A program made the translations under genes and the position numbers. Source: Peromyscus leucopus (lineage: Eukaryota > Chordata > Mammalia > Rodentia > Cricetidae). From it: 64,000 nt of DNA. Location: assembly GCF_004664715.2 (NCBI RefSeq), contig NC_051074.1, positions 16,903,678 to 16,967,677 of the forward strand, given 5' to 3'. Below, piece after piece: positions 9,766 to 21,245 of the stretch; position 1 is the stretch's first letter; every line of letters begins with the position of its first letter. The notes beneath the pieces are model-generated. The model was given only the letters and a program-made list of their open reading frames with translations. It did no database searches and was not told the origin of the DNA.

Positions 9766-12700
9766 ATGAAGAATCACTGGTCATTAATATCCCTTAATAC
9801 CAACGGACTTAATTCACCTATAAAAAGACATAGACTTACAGAATGGATACGAAAGCAGGACCCATCTTTCTCCTACATACAAGAAACACATCTCAAATTC
9901 AAAGACAGACACTACCTAAGAATAAAGGCTGGGATAAGACTTTCCAATCAAATGGTCTTAAGAAACAAGCAGGGGTAACCATCCTGATATCCAACAAAAT
10001 AGACTTCAAACTAAAATCAATCAAAAGAGATCTAGAAAGACATTACATACTCATCACAGGAAAGATCCACAAGATGAAGTTTCAATTCTGAACATTTATG
10101 CCCCAAACACAAGGGCACCCACATATGTAAAAGAAACATTACTAAAGCTTAAACCACATATAAAACCCCACACATTAATAGTGGGAGATCTCAACACCCC
10201 ACTTTCACCACTGGGCAGATCTCCCAAATCAAAACTTAACAGAGAAATAAAGGACTTAACTGATGTCATGACCCAATTGGACCTAATAGATATCTACAGA
10301 ACATTCCATCCTAACAAGAAACAATATACCTTCTTCTCAGCACCCCATGGAACTTTCTCTAAAATCAACCACATACTTGGCCACAAAGCAAATCTCAACA
10401 GATACAAAACAATTAGAACAACCTCCTGTGTTCTATCAGACCACAATGGTTTAAAGTTAGATTTCAACAACAACAAAAACTACAGAAAACCTACAATTTC
10501 ATGGAAACTGAATAATGCTCAACTGAATCACCAATGGGTTAAGGAAGAAATAAAGAAAGAAATTAAAGACTTCCTAGAGATCAATGAACATGAAGACACC
10601 ACATACCCAAACTTATGGGACACTATGAAAGTAGTGTTAAGAGGGAAATTCATAGCACTAAATGCCCACATAAAGAAGTTGGAGAAATCCCACACTAGTG
10701 ACTTAACAGCACATCTGAAAGCTCTAGAACAAGAAGAAGCAAAGTCTCCCAGGAAGAATAGACACCAGGAAATTATCAAAGTGAGAGGTGAAATTAATAA
10801 ATTAGAAACTAAGAGAATAATACAAAAATTAATGAAACAAAGAGTTGGTTCTTTGAGAAAATCAACAAGATAGACAAGCCCTTATCCAAACTAACCAAAA
10901 GACAGAGAGAGAATCCAAATCAACAAAATCAGAAATGAAAAGGGGGACATAACAACAGACATTGAGGAAATCCAGAGAATTATAAGGTCATATTTCAAAA
11001 ACCTCTACTCCACAAAACTGGAAAACCTAAAAGAAATGGACATTTTTCTGGATAGGTACCACATACCTAAGTTAAATCAAGACCAGATAAACTATTTAAA
11101 TACTCCAATAACCCCTAAGGAAATAGAAAGAGTCATTAAAAGTCTCCCCCCCCCCAAAAAAAAGCCTAGGACCAGATGGTTTCAGCGCAGAATTCTACCA
11201 GATCTTCAAAGAAGAGTTAATACCAATACTCTCTAAATTGTTCCACATAATAGAAACAGAAGGAACATTACCAAACTCCTCCTATGAGGCTACAATTACC
11301 CTGATTCCTAAACTAAACAAGGATGCAACGAAGAAAGAGAACTACAGACCGATCTCCCTCATGAACATTGATGCAAAAAATACTCAATAAAATACTGGCA
11401 AACAGATTCCAAGAACACATCAGAACAATTATCCAACATGATCAATTAGGCTTCATCCCAGGGATGCAAGGGTGGTTCAACATATGAAAGTCCATCAATG
11501 TAATACACCATATAAACAAACTCAAAGAAAAAAACCACATGATCATCGCACTAGATGCAGAAAAGGCATTTGACAAAATCCAACACCCCTTCATGATAAA
11601 AGTCTTGGAGCGATCAGGAATACAGGGAACATACCTAAATATAATAAAGGCAATATATAGCAAGCCAACAGCCAACATCAAATTAAATGGAGAGAAACTC
11701 AAAGCAATTCCACTAAAATCAGGAACGAGTCAAGGCTGTCCACTCTCCCCGTACTTATTCAATATAGTACTTGAAGTTCTAGCCAGAGCAATAAGACAAC
11801 ATAAGGAGATTAAGGGGATACAAATTGGAAAGGAAGAATTCAAGCTCTCCCTATTTGCAGATGACATGATAGTATACTTGAGTGACTCCAAATATTCCAC
11901 CCAGGAATTGATAAAGCTTATAAACACCTTCAGCAACATAGCAGGATACAAGATCAACTCAAAAAAATCAGTAGCCCTCCTATATACAATGGACAAAGAA
12001 GCTGAGAAGGCAATTAGAGATACATCACCCTTTACAATAGCCAAAAATGACATAAAATACCTTGGGGTAACACTAACAAAGCAAGTGAAGGACCTATATG
12101 ACAAGAACTTTAAGTCCCTGAAAAAAGAAATTGAAGAAGAAAATGGAAAGATCTTCCATACTCATGGATAGGCAGGGTTAACATAATAAAAATGGCAATC
12201 TTACCAAAAGCAATTTACTGACTCAATGCAATCCCCATCAAAATACCAACACAATTCTTCACAGACCTGGAAAGAATAATACTCAACTTCATATGGAAAA
12301 ACAAAAAACCCAGGATAGCCAAAAGAAACCTGTACAATAAAACAACTTCTGGAGGCATCACAATCCCTGACTTCAAGCTCTACTATAGAGCTACAGTAAT
12401 AAAAACAGCTTGGTATTGGCATAAAAACCGACATGTGGACCAATGGAATTGAATTGAAGACCGTGACATTAACCCACACACCTATGGACATATAATTTTT
12501 GACAAAGAAGCCAAAAGTGTACAATGGAAAAAAGAAAGCATCTTCAACAAATGGTGCTGGCATAACTGGATATCAACGTGTAGAAGGCTGCAAATAGATC
12601 CATATCTGTCACCGTGCACAAAACTTAAGTCCAAGTGGATCAAAGACCTCAACATAAATCCAGCTACTCTGAACCTGCTAGAAGAGAAATTAGGAAGTAG

Positions 12701-13574
12701 TCTTGAATGCATTGGCATAGGAGATCACTTCCTAAATATAACACCAGTAGCGCAGACACTGAGACAAACAATCAATCAATGGGACCTCTTGAAACTGAGA
12801 AGCTTTTGTAGAGCAAAGGATACAGTCAACAAGGCAAAGCGACAGCCTACAGAATGGGAAAAGATCTTCACCAACCCCACATGTGACAGAGGACTGATAT
12901 CCAGAATATATAAGAAACTCAAGAAATTAGACATCAAAACGACCAATAGTCCAATTGAGAAATGGGCTTTAGAAATAAACAGAGAATTCTCAACAGAGGA
13001 AACTCAAATGGGTGAAAGACATTTAAGGAATTGCTCAACATCCCTAATCATCAGGGAAATGCAAATCAAAACAACTCTGAGATACCACCTTACGCCTGCC
13101 AGAGTGGCTAAGATCAAAAACACTGAAGACACTTTATGCTGGAGAGGATGTGGAACTAGGGGAACTCTCCTCCACTGCTGGTGCGAATGCAAGCTTGTAC
13201 AACCACTTTGGAAATCAATATGGCGCTTTCTTAGAAAATTGGGAATCAATCTCCCCCAAGATCCAGCTATACCACTCCTGGACATATAACCAAGAAATGC
13301 TCAATCATACCACAAGAGCACTTGCTCAGCTATGTTCATATCAGCATTGTTTGTAATAGCCAAAACCTGGAGACAACCTAGATGTCCTTCAACTGAAGAA
13401 TGGATAAATCAATTGTGGCACATATACACAATGAAATACTACTCAGCAGAGAAAAACAATGACATCATGTGGTTTGCAGGCAAATGGATGGATCTAGAAA
13501 AAATCATCCTGAGTGAGGTGACCCAGACTCAGAAAGACAAATATGGTATGTACTCACTCATAGGAAGATGCTAG
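9766..13574 (+). pseudogene. L1 ORF2 (endonuclease and reverse transcriptase), broken
   Basis: ORF2p nicks target DNA and reverse-transcribes L1 RNA. From ATG 9,766: the endonuclease domain shows [26 protein letters not shown] (10,181) and LSDHNGL (10,430), but the aspartate of the S-K-I-D-H-I block is Asn (AAC at 10,367-10,369). The RT domain shows [35 protein letters not shown] and the catalytic LFADDMIVY (FADD at 11,854-11,865), all intact. The C-terminal cysteine region CWRGCG...LLHCWCEC is near 13,137-13,190. Damage: frame changes near 9,950, 10,085, 10,850, 11,150-11,165 (C/A homopolymer) and 11,375 (one extra A), a deletion near 12,135, and stops near 11,486, 12,220 and 12,450. It ends after GKWMDLEKIILSEVTQTQKD...MYSLIGRC. 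No functional protein is possible. Confidence 0.94.
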
Positions 13575-14560
13575 ATGTGGAACAAGGATAACTGGACTGC
13601 TACTCACATCACCAGTGAGGCTACCTGGAAAACGGGACCCCCAAAAAAGACACAGAGAAATGGATGAGATCTACATGAATAGCCTGGTCATGAGTGGGAG
13701 CAATGAAGGGTGACGGTCGAGGGAAAGAGAGTGGGAGATCTTAGCTGGATCAAGAAAAGAGAGAGAGAACAAGGAATAGGAGACCATGGTAAATGAAGAC
13801 CACATGAGAAGGTGAGAAGGGGAGGAAGCAGAGAGCTAGGGAGGCCCACGGAGATCCACAAAGATACCCCCGCAAACGACTGCTAGCAATGGTCGCGAGA
13901 CGGCAGGAACTGACCTACTCTGGTGATGGGATGGCCAGACACCCTGATAGTTGTGCCATAAACCCCATCCAAGGACTGAGGAATCTGAATGCAGACATCC
14001 ACGGCTGGGCCCCTGGTGGAGCACTGGGAGTCTAATTAGTGAGAAAAAGAGGGTTGATATGAGCGAGAATTGTTGAAGCCAAGGTTGGATAAAGCACAGG
14101 AACAAATAACCAAATGAATGGAAGCACAGGATCTATGAACCAAAGGCTAAGGGGCCCCCAACTGGATCAGGCCCCCTGAACGGGTGAGACAGTCATTTGG
14201 CTTGATCTGTTTCGGAGGCAGCTGTGCATTGGTGCCGGGTCCTGGGCTTGTTGCATGAGTTGGTTGTTTGAATCCTGGGACTTATGAAGGGACACTTGGC
14301 TCGGTCTGGGAGGGGGGAATGGACCTGCCTCCTGGGACTTATGAAGGGACACTTGGCTCGGTCTGGGAGGGGGGAATGGACCTGCCTGGACTGAGTCTAC
14401 CAGGTCAACCCAGGTCCTCGGGGGAGACCTTGATCTGGAGGAGGTGGGAATGGGGGGTGGGCTGGGGGAGGGGGAGGTGGGTGAGAGGGGGAGAACAGGG
14501 GAATCTGTGGCTATTATGTGGAACTGAATGGTGTTGTAAAATAAATAAAAATAAAAATAA
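13575..14560 (+). mobile_element. L1 3'UTR with G-rich tract and A-rich tail
   Basis: Non-coding tail of the L1. It contains a 57-bp tandem duplication (14,273-14,386), a G-rich polypurine tract at 14,426-14,507 with many runs of three or more G, and an (A)3-5TA tail starting near 14,536. G-rich 3'UTR tracts able to form quadruplexes are a known L1 feature. The antisense L1 pieces at 37.1 and 57.5 kb match this 3'UTR closely, including the GAGTCTACCAGGTC-type block. Confidence 0.9.
14273..14386 (+). repeat. 57-bp tandem duplication in the L1 3'UTR
   Basis: Two copies start TCCTGGGACTTATGAAGGGA at 14,273 and 14,330, apparently identical. The related L1 3' ends at 37.1 and 57.5 kb contain this segment only once. 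Confidence 0.95.
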
Positions 14561-14574
14561 AAAAAATTTCTCTT
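14561..14574. repeat. L1 target-site duplication, 3' copy
   Basis: AAAAAATTTCTCTT directly after the A-rich tail; partner of 7,901-7,916. Confidence 0.75.
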
Positions 14575-17500
14575 AAATAATTTTCTTTTTAAGCTATAAA
14601 ATAAATGTGGCACAATGCCAGTAGAAATTACTTAAATTACTTAAATCTATATTACTCACCTCATATTGTGATTTCCAAAAGCCTGTGAAACTTTCAGCTT
14701 TCAACAGTTCTGTATTCAAAATTTAAATATAGATCATCATATAAAATATGTGGAAAATATAAATTATTTATTTTACCAGGGCCTGCTATATTTCACATAG
14801 AATTAATTACACTTCTTGACCACTTGATCTCTCAGCCCTTAGGAAACATGCTGATCCATATCTCAGTCAGAAATAAATGTTCTATTCCTTTTTTGGCATC
14901 TTTGATTTCAATTTCACACATTTTCTTCAATACATTGGGATCTTTGTGGATCTTTAACACATGATCCCAATGAACAGTCAGAGCCTTTCCCAAGGATGAA
15001 TGGATTCCGAAGCACTGCTGAACAGTGATTAAATTCTTACATCCCTGTGAGATCCCTCTAATTGACTAATTGGGAAAATCTGGTAAAATAACAAAAAAAA
15101 AATCCTTTTTCTCTGTTGTCAAGCCAGCATTTTATATTGTAAACATTGCTACAATTGGACTTCTTATAAGTTCCATTAAAAAGAGGTCATTGAGATTATT
15201 CTCATTGTTTTATATATTAGTAAGTTACAAAGGAAAGGTTTCTGCCTGCCTTGTTCAGTGAGATACCTTTTCTTGAATGTACATTTGCTGCATGAATTAC
15301 CCCTGTAAATTATCATAGGTAAAAATCAAAGGAAACACATTTACCACATACAAAAAATTATGTTTGTTTCACCTTCAATCAATAAACATGACTTACATAT
15401 TATGGTAGGTAGGATTCAGCACTTCACAACCCTAAGTAGACAAATGATATGCTTTAATCAGTTTTGTTTTCAGAGGCCTTAAATCCCCTTTAACAGCATA
15501 ATGAGCAAATAATTTCTTATCTATCTTTCTTGTCTCTAGGAAAATTTATTAGACTAATTGCATTTATCCTGCTGAAAACGAACTTTCCTTCCATCCTAAC
15601 TCTGATTTAATGTCATAAAGTTTAGCACTTAGAGCAAAAAATGAGTTAAACATGCCTAGGTTTGGAGTTTTCTATCTAAATCCTTTTGTGAGATTTAAAA
15701 AGTTTCCTTTCTAAGCAATGTAGTGAGTTTCTATAAAACCTCGGCAGAATAAAATGCTAGTTTATAAGTCCTCTGGACTTCTGGTTTATGTGAATCCTCT
15801 AGTTTTTCCTGTTCTGTACAAGTCTAACTTTGTTACTTCCTAACCTTGACTGGATGGAATAAATTAACAAACACTTTGCCTAGAATAAAGACACAGTTTG
15901 CTATTGACATCAATCTCAGGAGGACTAAGGTTGAACCTGTCCAATCTATACCAATGCCACTTCAAATGATTCTACTTTTGACCTCAATGTTGAGTATCTG
16001 TGAATCCTAATAAAGTCCCATGTGAATTAAATATAATAAATAATAGATAAGTGTATAGAATATCCAAGAATGTCATAATGATAGTTATACTTTTGCAACG
16101 ATACTATTTATCAGTAATTTTGTTTAACCACATAAAATCATTCTAGTAACTTTTACTTTAATGTTAATAAGTTAAAATTGTTTCTTTACTAATTCAGGCA
16201 ATTTGGCCAAATTCAATTTCTTATATTGTTGTAATGTAGATGGACATTATACAAAGTGAGACTGTAATCATGACAATTTATTTTTCTTGACTTATTGGAT
16301 TAAAATATTAGTGACCAGCCTAAAGGGCTGTAACAAAACTTATAGTGACAATGCATCAATGTAAACAATATTTATTCTACTCTAAAACTAAATTCATATA
16401 AAATATTTTCCCAAATGTGACAGAATGTCTATTTATCCTTGAAGTTGACACTTAAATATTAAATTGTTGATACTTATCTATATGAAGTTGTTGTAACTAT
16501 GAAATCCCACTCTAATGATAGACAAGATGTGGTTTAAAATTAATTTTGCACATTCTCATAGTTTCCATTACAACACAAATAATAGTTTATATCTTAATTA
16601 AATAATAACTTTCTTAGGGATTGAAGATAGAATAGTCTCCATGACCATGAAAATTCAGCTTACACACTCAGTTCAGCTTAATTACATTTATTTTTAAATC
16701 ATTATATTTAATGATTTGGGAGAATCTCTAGATTGAAAACTATAATCCCTAACTTCAAGGAGCTTATAACCTTGGGAATCATTAGAAATGCTTCACTCTA
16801 GTGATAATAAACAAGAATTAGGGGCTGTAAGCTTAAGAAACTTCACAATTACCTGAGACATAAACATCTCTGTTGTGGTTCAGATTCAGAAAATTGTGAA
16901 AAGAGTCTTCCTTCTGAACACAATAGGTTTTCAGATGTTGTTTCCCATTTGATCAGAAAGACATGAAATGTGCTCTCCAACTTGGAGGCTGTGCCTGCCT
17001 AGCTTGTTATACATTTTTTTCAGTCATCTCCTTGCAACAGATGTTTGTCATACTGGAAATTTTGTAGAAATAGCACACTGAGATGAGCAAGTTTTGAAAG
17101 TTGGCTTGTTTTACTTTCTTTCTGACTTTAGAGTCCAATTATGTTTTGAAAATTCTGTGTGAAATATAAAATATATAGGTCCCACATACATATATTTCAA
17201 TGCAAACTGTGTTTTGGCTGGTATATCTAAGAAATCTTGGGATTGATTTACAAACTTAGCTGTCTATTTTCTGACAGGATGGCAACACTCTTTGGACAGA
17301 TGCCACGTGAGATAATTAGTACTTCAAAGGAAGGTCATTTAAAGGAAGGAAGTTTGATGATAAAAATTTTACAAAGATATCAGTGTCATTCTAATGTGGG
17401 TAAGAGGTCTAATGTAGCAACCAATGTCATGACTTGTTCACAGTGAAATAATCTTAGCTATCAAACTATTGCAACTTTAGAAGACTTTATCTATCATTGA

Positions 17501-18202
17501 CTTCTAATAAAACATATCAAAATTCAGATAAATTATATAACAAAATGCTATAATGTTATTTAGAGGACAAATGTGTAATTTCAGGTAAAATATTAAAACT
17601 AATTTAAAGATAGGCCAACCAATTTTAATATAATAAGATGTGAAAAATCAATTAATAGATTTTTGGACTTCTTATTATATTTAGCCTATGATATCCTATT
17701 ACATATATTACTTTGTCTTAATAACTGAATGAATTTTAAGATACTTTGAGAGTATCATTTCTTTTCTAATTTTAAATTTCTGTGTGTCCAGGATTCTATC
17801 ATAAGAAAACCAAAAATATATCTTAAAGAATCAATTCTAGAATTATGTGGAAGGATCCAGGAATCCTTTTTTAATACATGAAAAAGATTGTAAAGTATAT
17901 ACTACTTTTCCTATCAAATTAATATTGAAAAGTATTCTTTCTTTTATAAAACATACAACAGTTATGGAAACATGTTTAGTATAATTTTATTTCTAATAAT
18001 GAATTAAAATATTTTCATATTTATTATTTGTAATTCTCAATTAAGGATGTTATTCAACTGTAGCAGTCTAGAAAATAAAATTTTAGTGGAAGAGTTGGAA
18101 TTGTGAAAAAAACACATAATATGTATACAGAAAAATTGTTATTGTAGGATTTACAAAGAGTCTGATAGGTCATGTTAAATTTTTATCAGAAAAAAATGTC
18201 TA
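14575..18202. other. Unique AT-rich sequence, no recognisable feature
   Basis: About 3.6 kb with no SINE, LTR, L1 or exon-like pattern that I can support. Short frames, for example at 15,070-15,261 and 17,237-17,446, have no recognisable domains and no splice context I would trust. Confidence 0.55.
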
Positions 18203-18287
18203 ATAATATTGAGAAGTTTTGGGCTGGAGAGATGGCTCAGCTGTTAAAGGCTAGGCTCACAACCAAAAATATAATATTGAGAAGTTT
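18203..18287 (+). mobile_element. Tiny B2-head insertion with a perfect 17-bp duplication
   Basis: The insert at 18,220-18,270 begins TGGGCTGGAGAGATGGCTCAG (tRNA-like B2 head), reads on through GTTAAAGGCTAGGCTCACAACC and ends in an A-rich tip after only 51 bp. The direct repeat ATAATATTGAGAAGTTT flanks it exactly at 18,203-18,219 and 18,271-18,287. This is a retroposition product of a very short or internally deleted B2-type RNA, not a random fragment. Confidence 0.88.
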
Positions 18288-19365
18288 CAATAATGTGACT
18301 CTCCTGGTCACTTTGTACACTGATGGGGAAAAGAGAGATGTAGAAAGAAAAGGAGGAAGTTCAAGAATGCAAGTGGGACATGATAAAAAACCTGGGCCAA
18401 ATGAACATCAGTAAGAAAGAAGTCTTTTATCCAAGGGGCATTATAAGATAGAGTCACCTGGACCAATAGATACCTAGATGTGAAGAACTATTAATGAAGA
18501 AGAAGATTTAGAGAATGATTAGTCAGCTTGGTAAGTGGATATAAGACAACATGTGTAATACCAAACATGTTTAATACAAAGTCATGTCTTGGGACTGAAT
18601 GAAATGGCCTCAAAAGTATAATTGAACATCCAGAAAACAAAATAGAGAAAATAAGGATTACTTATTGTATTCCAAGAAGAAATATATTTTGAAAGCAATC
18701 AGCTAAATTTCATTAGGAAAAGTATATATCACAGCCATAAACATGACTATCAATATAGTTATTAATTCTGGAAATTAAGTAAAAATGCTACACATTACCA
18801 CCATAAGCTCTCTAAAAAGAAAAATACAGTATTAACACTCACTGAACTATACCAGGTATGATTTTTGAATGGTGCACAAGAATATACTCAAATGTTTTCT
18901 ATATGAGATCAAATATTGGAAGTCAGCATGATTTTGTTCAAATTAACAACAATAAAAACAAAAGTTATTTTTTAGAGAGGGCAACAATACATTCATTCAA
19001 TTTGATTTCTTTCTAATGTCAGCTTCTTCTTTTGCTTAACCAACAGTCACACATACATGATTATACCCCAAGTGGGTAGTAGCAGCTTTCTTCACAAGCC
19101 TTTAATGAATGTCCTCCAAGAATCACAAATCACTTAGTTCTAGCTCAAACCAAGTGAGTCTGTGACAGTTTGGCAAGTGGTATCATGTTTAATTAAATTA
19201 CAGAAACACTTACCAGAGAGTTTATTTGCATTTTTTAGACTCTGGCAAAATTGGTGCAAAATGTTCTTAAAAATCTTTATGGTAGTGTCTATATACGAGT
19301 ATGGGCAGATGTGTAACATATAGTGTACACTGAGTGCCAAGGAAAACCTTAGGTGTTATTGTTCC
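18288..19365. other. Unique sequence, no recognisable feature
   Basis: AT-rich. Nothing supportable beyond short frames. Confidence 0.5.
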
Positions 19366-19369
19366 TCAC

Positions 19370-19600
19370 CTTGAATCTTGTTTGAGAAGTGGAGTTGTTC
19401 ACTGCTTTATGACAGGGTAACTGGCTTGGGATACTTCAGCGATTCCTTTGTCTGTTTCTCCCACCTCACCACTGAATGTTGGGATTACAGATGTTTACTA
19501 TTTCATCTGACATGTTAGGCATTCCAGACGTATGAACCTAGATCTTCACACTTATGCAGCATGTGCTTAATCCATTGAGCCTACTTCTCAGCCTCAAAGT
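19370..19600 (-). mobile_element. B4-like composite SINE, antisense and degenerate
   Basis: Seen: a B1-like part (TGTTGGGATTACAGATG) followed by a tRNA/ID-like part (CTTATGCAGCATGTGCTTAATCCATTGAGC, inverted). This B1 plus ID order is the B4 layout. Highly diverged. Confidence 0.6.
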
Positions 19601-19778
19601 TCTAATCACTGATTTACATGCTCTTTTCTTACTCTGTCAGATTTCCCACATTATTTCTGTTTACTACTCTATTAACTTCCATTATAAGATATGATTCCAG
19701 CATCACATGCTTTCTTTATTCTTTTAAGATAGTTTCTCTAATCAAATAAAATTTATGATTATGTGTACATTAAGTTGG

Positions 19779-20147
19779 TGTTGCTGGAGGGCTTCTCTCC
19801 AGGTTCCCCAAGCCCCGCAGTCCCACAATCCACTTATAAAATAATCACTCAGACGCTTATATTACTTATAAATTGTATGGCCGTGGCAGGCTTCTTGCTA
19901 ACTGTTCTTTTATCTTAAATTAACTCATTTCTATAAATCTATACCTTGCCACGTGGCTGGTGGCTTACTGGCGTCTTCACATGCTGCTGGTCATGGCGGC
20001 AGCTGCAGTGTCTCTCCGCCTCAGCTTTCTGCTTCCCAGAATTCTCCTCTCTCCTTGTCCCACCTACTTCCTGCCTGGCCACTGGCCAATCAGTGTTTTA
20101 TTTATTGACCAATCAGAGCAATTTGACATATAGACCGTCCCACAGCA
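19779..20147 (-). mobile_element. 3' LTR of a minus-strand class II-like provirus
   Basis: On the minus strand it starts TGCTGTGGGACGGTC at 20,147. It contains GATTGGTCAATAAATAAA, GGGTTAATTTAAGAT-like and TTATTTTATAAGTGGATTGTGGG blocks and ends CCTCCAGCAACA at 19,779 (369 bp, TG...CA). It is immediately preceded on that strand by a purine-rich tract (AAAAAAAAGAAAGGGGGAAG), the expected position of the polypurine tract. Related blocks occur in the solo LTR at 2,059-2,471. Confidence 0.85.
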
Positions 20148-20178
20148 CTTCCCCCTTTCTTTTTTTTAAAAGGAAGGT
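20148..20178 (-). promoter_or_regulatory. Polypurine tract of the minus-strand provirus
   Basis: Minus strand: AAGGAAGG-like purines, then AAAAAAAAGAAAGGGGGAAG ending exactly at the LTR start. In retroviruses this tract primes plus-strand DNA synthesis. Confidence 0.8.
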
Positions 20179-20368
20179 TTTAACTTTTACACATCTCCAA
20201 AGTCAGCTTGGTATATTTGGGAATTTGGGCGTAGCTTCTCTTACTACTTCCTGCTGGAGGGGGGGCGCTGTATCTTATGGGGACACAAAGAAAATTTTAG
20301 GATCATGGAGTAGTCCATGAGACTGTATCGTCTGAGCCAGTTGCCTTGAAACGATTCTGGATGTTGGA

Positions 20369-20650
20369 TCATCTGGGCCATGGTGTCATCGGAGACCTTT
20401 CAGGTGGTCTTGGCTGGTCAAACCTGATGTATCTTAATCTGGAACAAATCCATAGCCTCTGGCTTTCTGTAGAAACAAAAGCAGAACCTCTTTTCCAAAG
20501 CAACATATCCTTACAGCCAAATTTTGAAGTCAAGGTACCTTTAAAATATACATTTTGGCATAACTCAACAGCTTTTGCAATCAAATGTTTTTCTTCAGTT
20601 ACAAATATCAAAGAGAACATAATCCAGATTCTCTGTGTGGTAGCCATCTT
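20369..20650 (-). pseudogene. Provirus pol remnant: integrase C-terminal region
   Basis: The minus-strand reading DMLLWKRGSAFVSTESQRLWICSRL at about 20,430-20,520 matches the integrase C-terminal pattern (W-x-R-G-x-x-F-V-S-T ... L-W-I-x-S-R-L), which also occurs at 62,490-62,590. Only the end of pol survives. From here to the polypurine tract is under 300 bp with no env-like frame, so this family or copy appears to lack env. Upstream (above 20,650) the sequence is not recognisable pol, so the body was deleted or replaced. Confidence 0.7.
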
Positions 20651-21245
20651 TATGTGGCTTATGTTTTATATTACCTTGAGCCTATTGCTTTAAACTGCAG
20701 CCTTCTTAGCACTGTGGCTACTGGCTCCGCCCACTTCAGCTTCCCAACATGGCGGTGGTACGTTTTCTGCCAGCTCTGGGAGCCATCAACTCTCAGAAAT
20801 AGTGGGTCTATGCTTCTTATCAAAGCAGCGTGTAGCCCAGAAACCTCTTTTTGTTTTGTACTAGCAAAGGCTAAATCCACCATGCAGCTTAATGTGCCAC
20901 TTGCAGAGGCCTCATTCCCGCCATACTGCAGATTGAGCACACACGCCAGGATCCCGCCAGTAACTCAAACCGGCAGCTGCTGCTCATTTGAGAGAGACAA
21001 TTAGGAAGCTGTTTTTAGCTCCATTTTAGAATCTTTTCTCAGGTTTTAGGTGGAAACTCTTGCCCTCTCGTTCGAACAACATACTATAAAAAAAACGAAC
21101 AGACAGGAAGTAGCTCTCTTTCTCGAAGCTGGGACAGCAGGAGGAAGGGTGAGATTTTAGCTCTGAGCTCTGACCTCTCGGCTTTCTCTTTTACATTGTT
21201 TCTGTGTTTCTTATTTAATAAGATGGTTGGTTACAACAACAAGTT
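20651..21245. mobile_element. ERV/LTR-derived block, orientation unresolved
   Basis: Contains CATGGCGGTGGTAC, a block around AGGTTTTAGGTGGAAACTCT (21,041), and at 21,201-21,222 a 22-base segment ending in TTTAATAAGA. That segment occurs exactly in reverse complement in the LTR near 59,570-59,600. I recognise these blocks as ERV-associated but cannot tell whether this is the internal leader of the minus-strand provirus or part of a separate LTR. Confidence 0.5.

Larger units (their letters stand above)
7917..14560 (+). mobile_element. Near-complete L1 retrotransposon, inactivated
   Basis: About 6.6 kb with all L1 parts in order: tandem GC-rich 5'UTR monomers, ORF1 (RNA-binding chaperone), ORF2 (endonuclease and reverse transcriptase), G-rich 3'UTR and an A-rich tail. 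The flanks carry a near-identical direct repeat, AAAAAAATTTTCTCTT at 7,901-7,916 and AAAAAATTTCTCTT at 14,561-14,574. They differ only in homopolymer lengths, as expected of a target-site duplication after target-primed reverse transcription at a T/A-rich site. Both ORFs carry stops and frameshifts, so the element is dead in cis. Its 3'UTR family recurs antisense at 37,117-37,356 and 57,454-58,353, so this lineage was active after the older L1s here. Autonomous mobility is excluded by ORF1 and ORF2 damage. Confidence 0.95.

Noticed and set aside
14840..15060. Possible antisense coding remnant near 14.9 kb
   Set aside because: No frame or motif holds over more than a few codons; not supportable as a pseudogene.
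19946..20320. 124-codon plus-strand frame
   Set aside because: It crosses the antisense LTR and its polypurine tract; an accidental frame.
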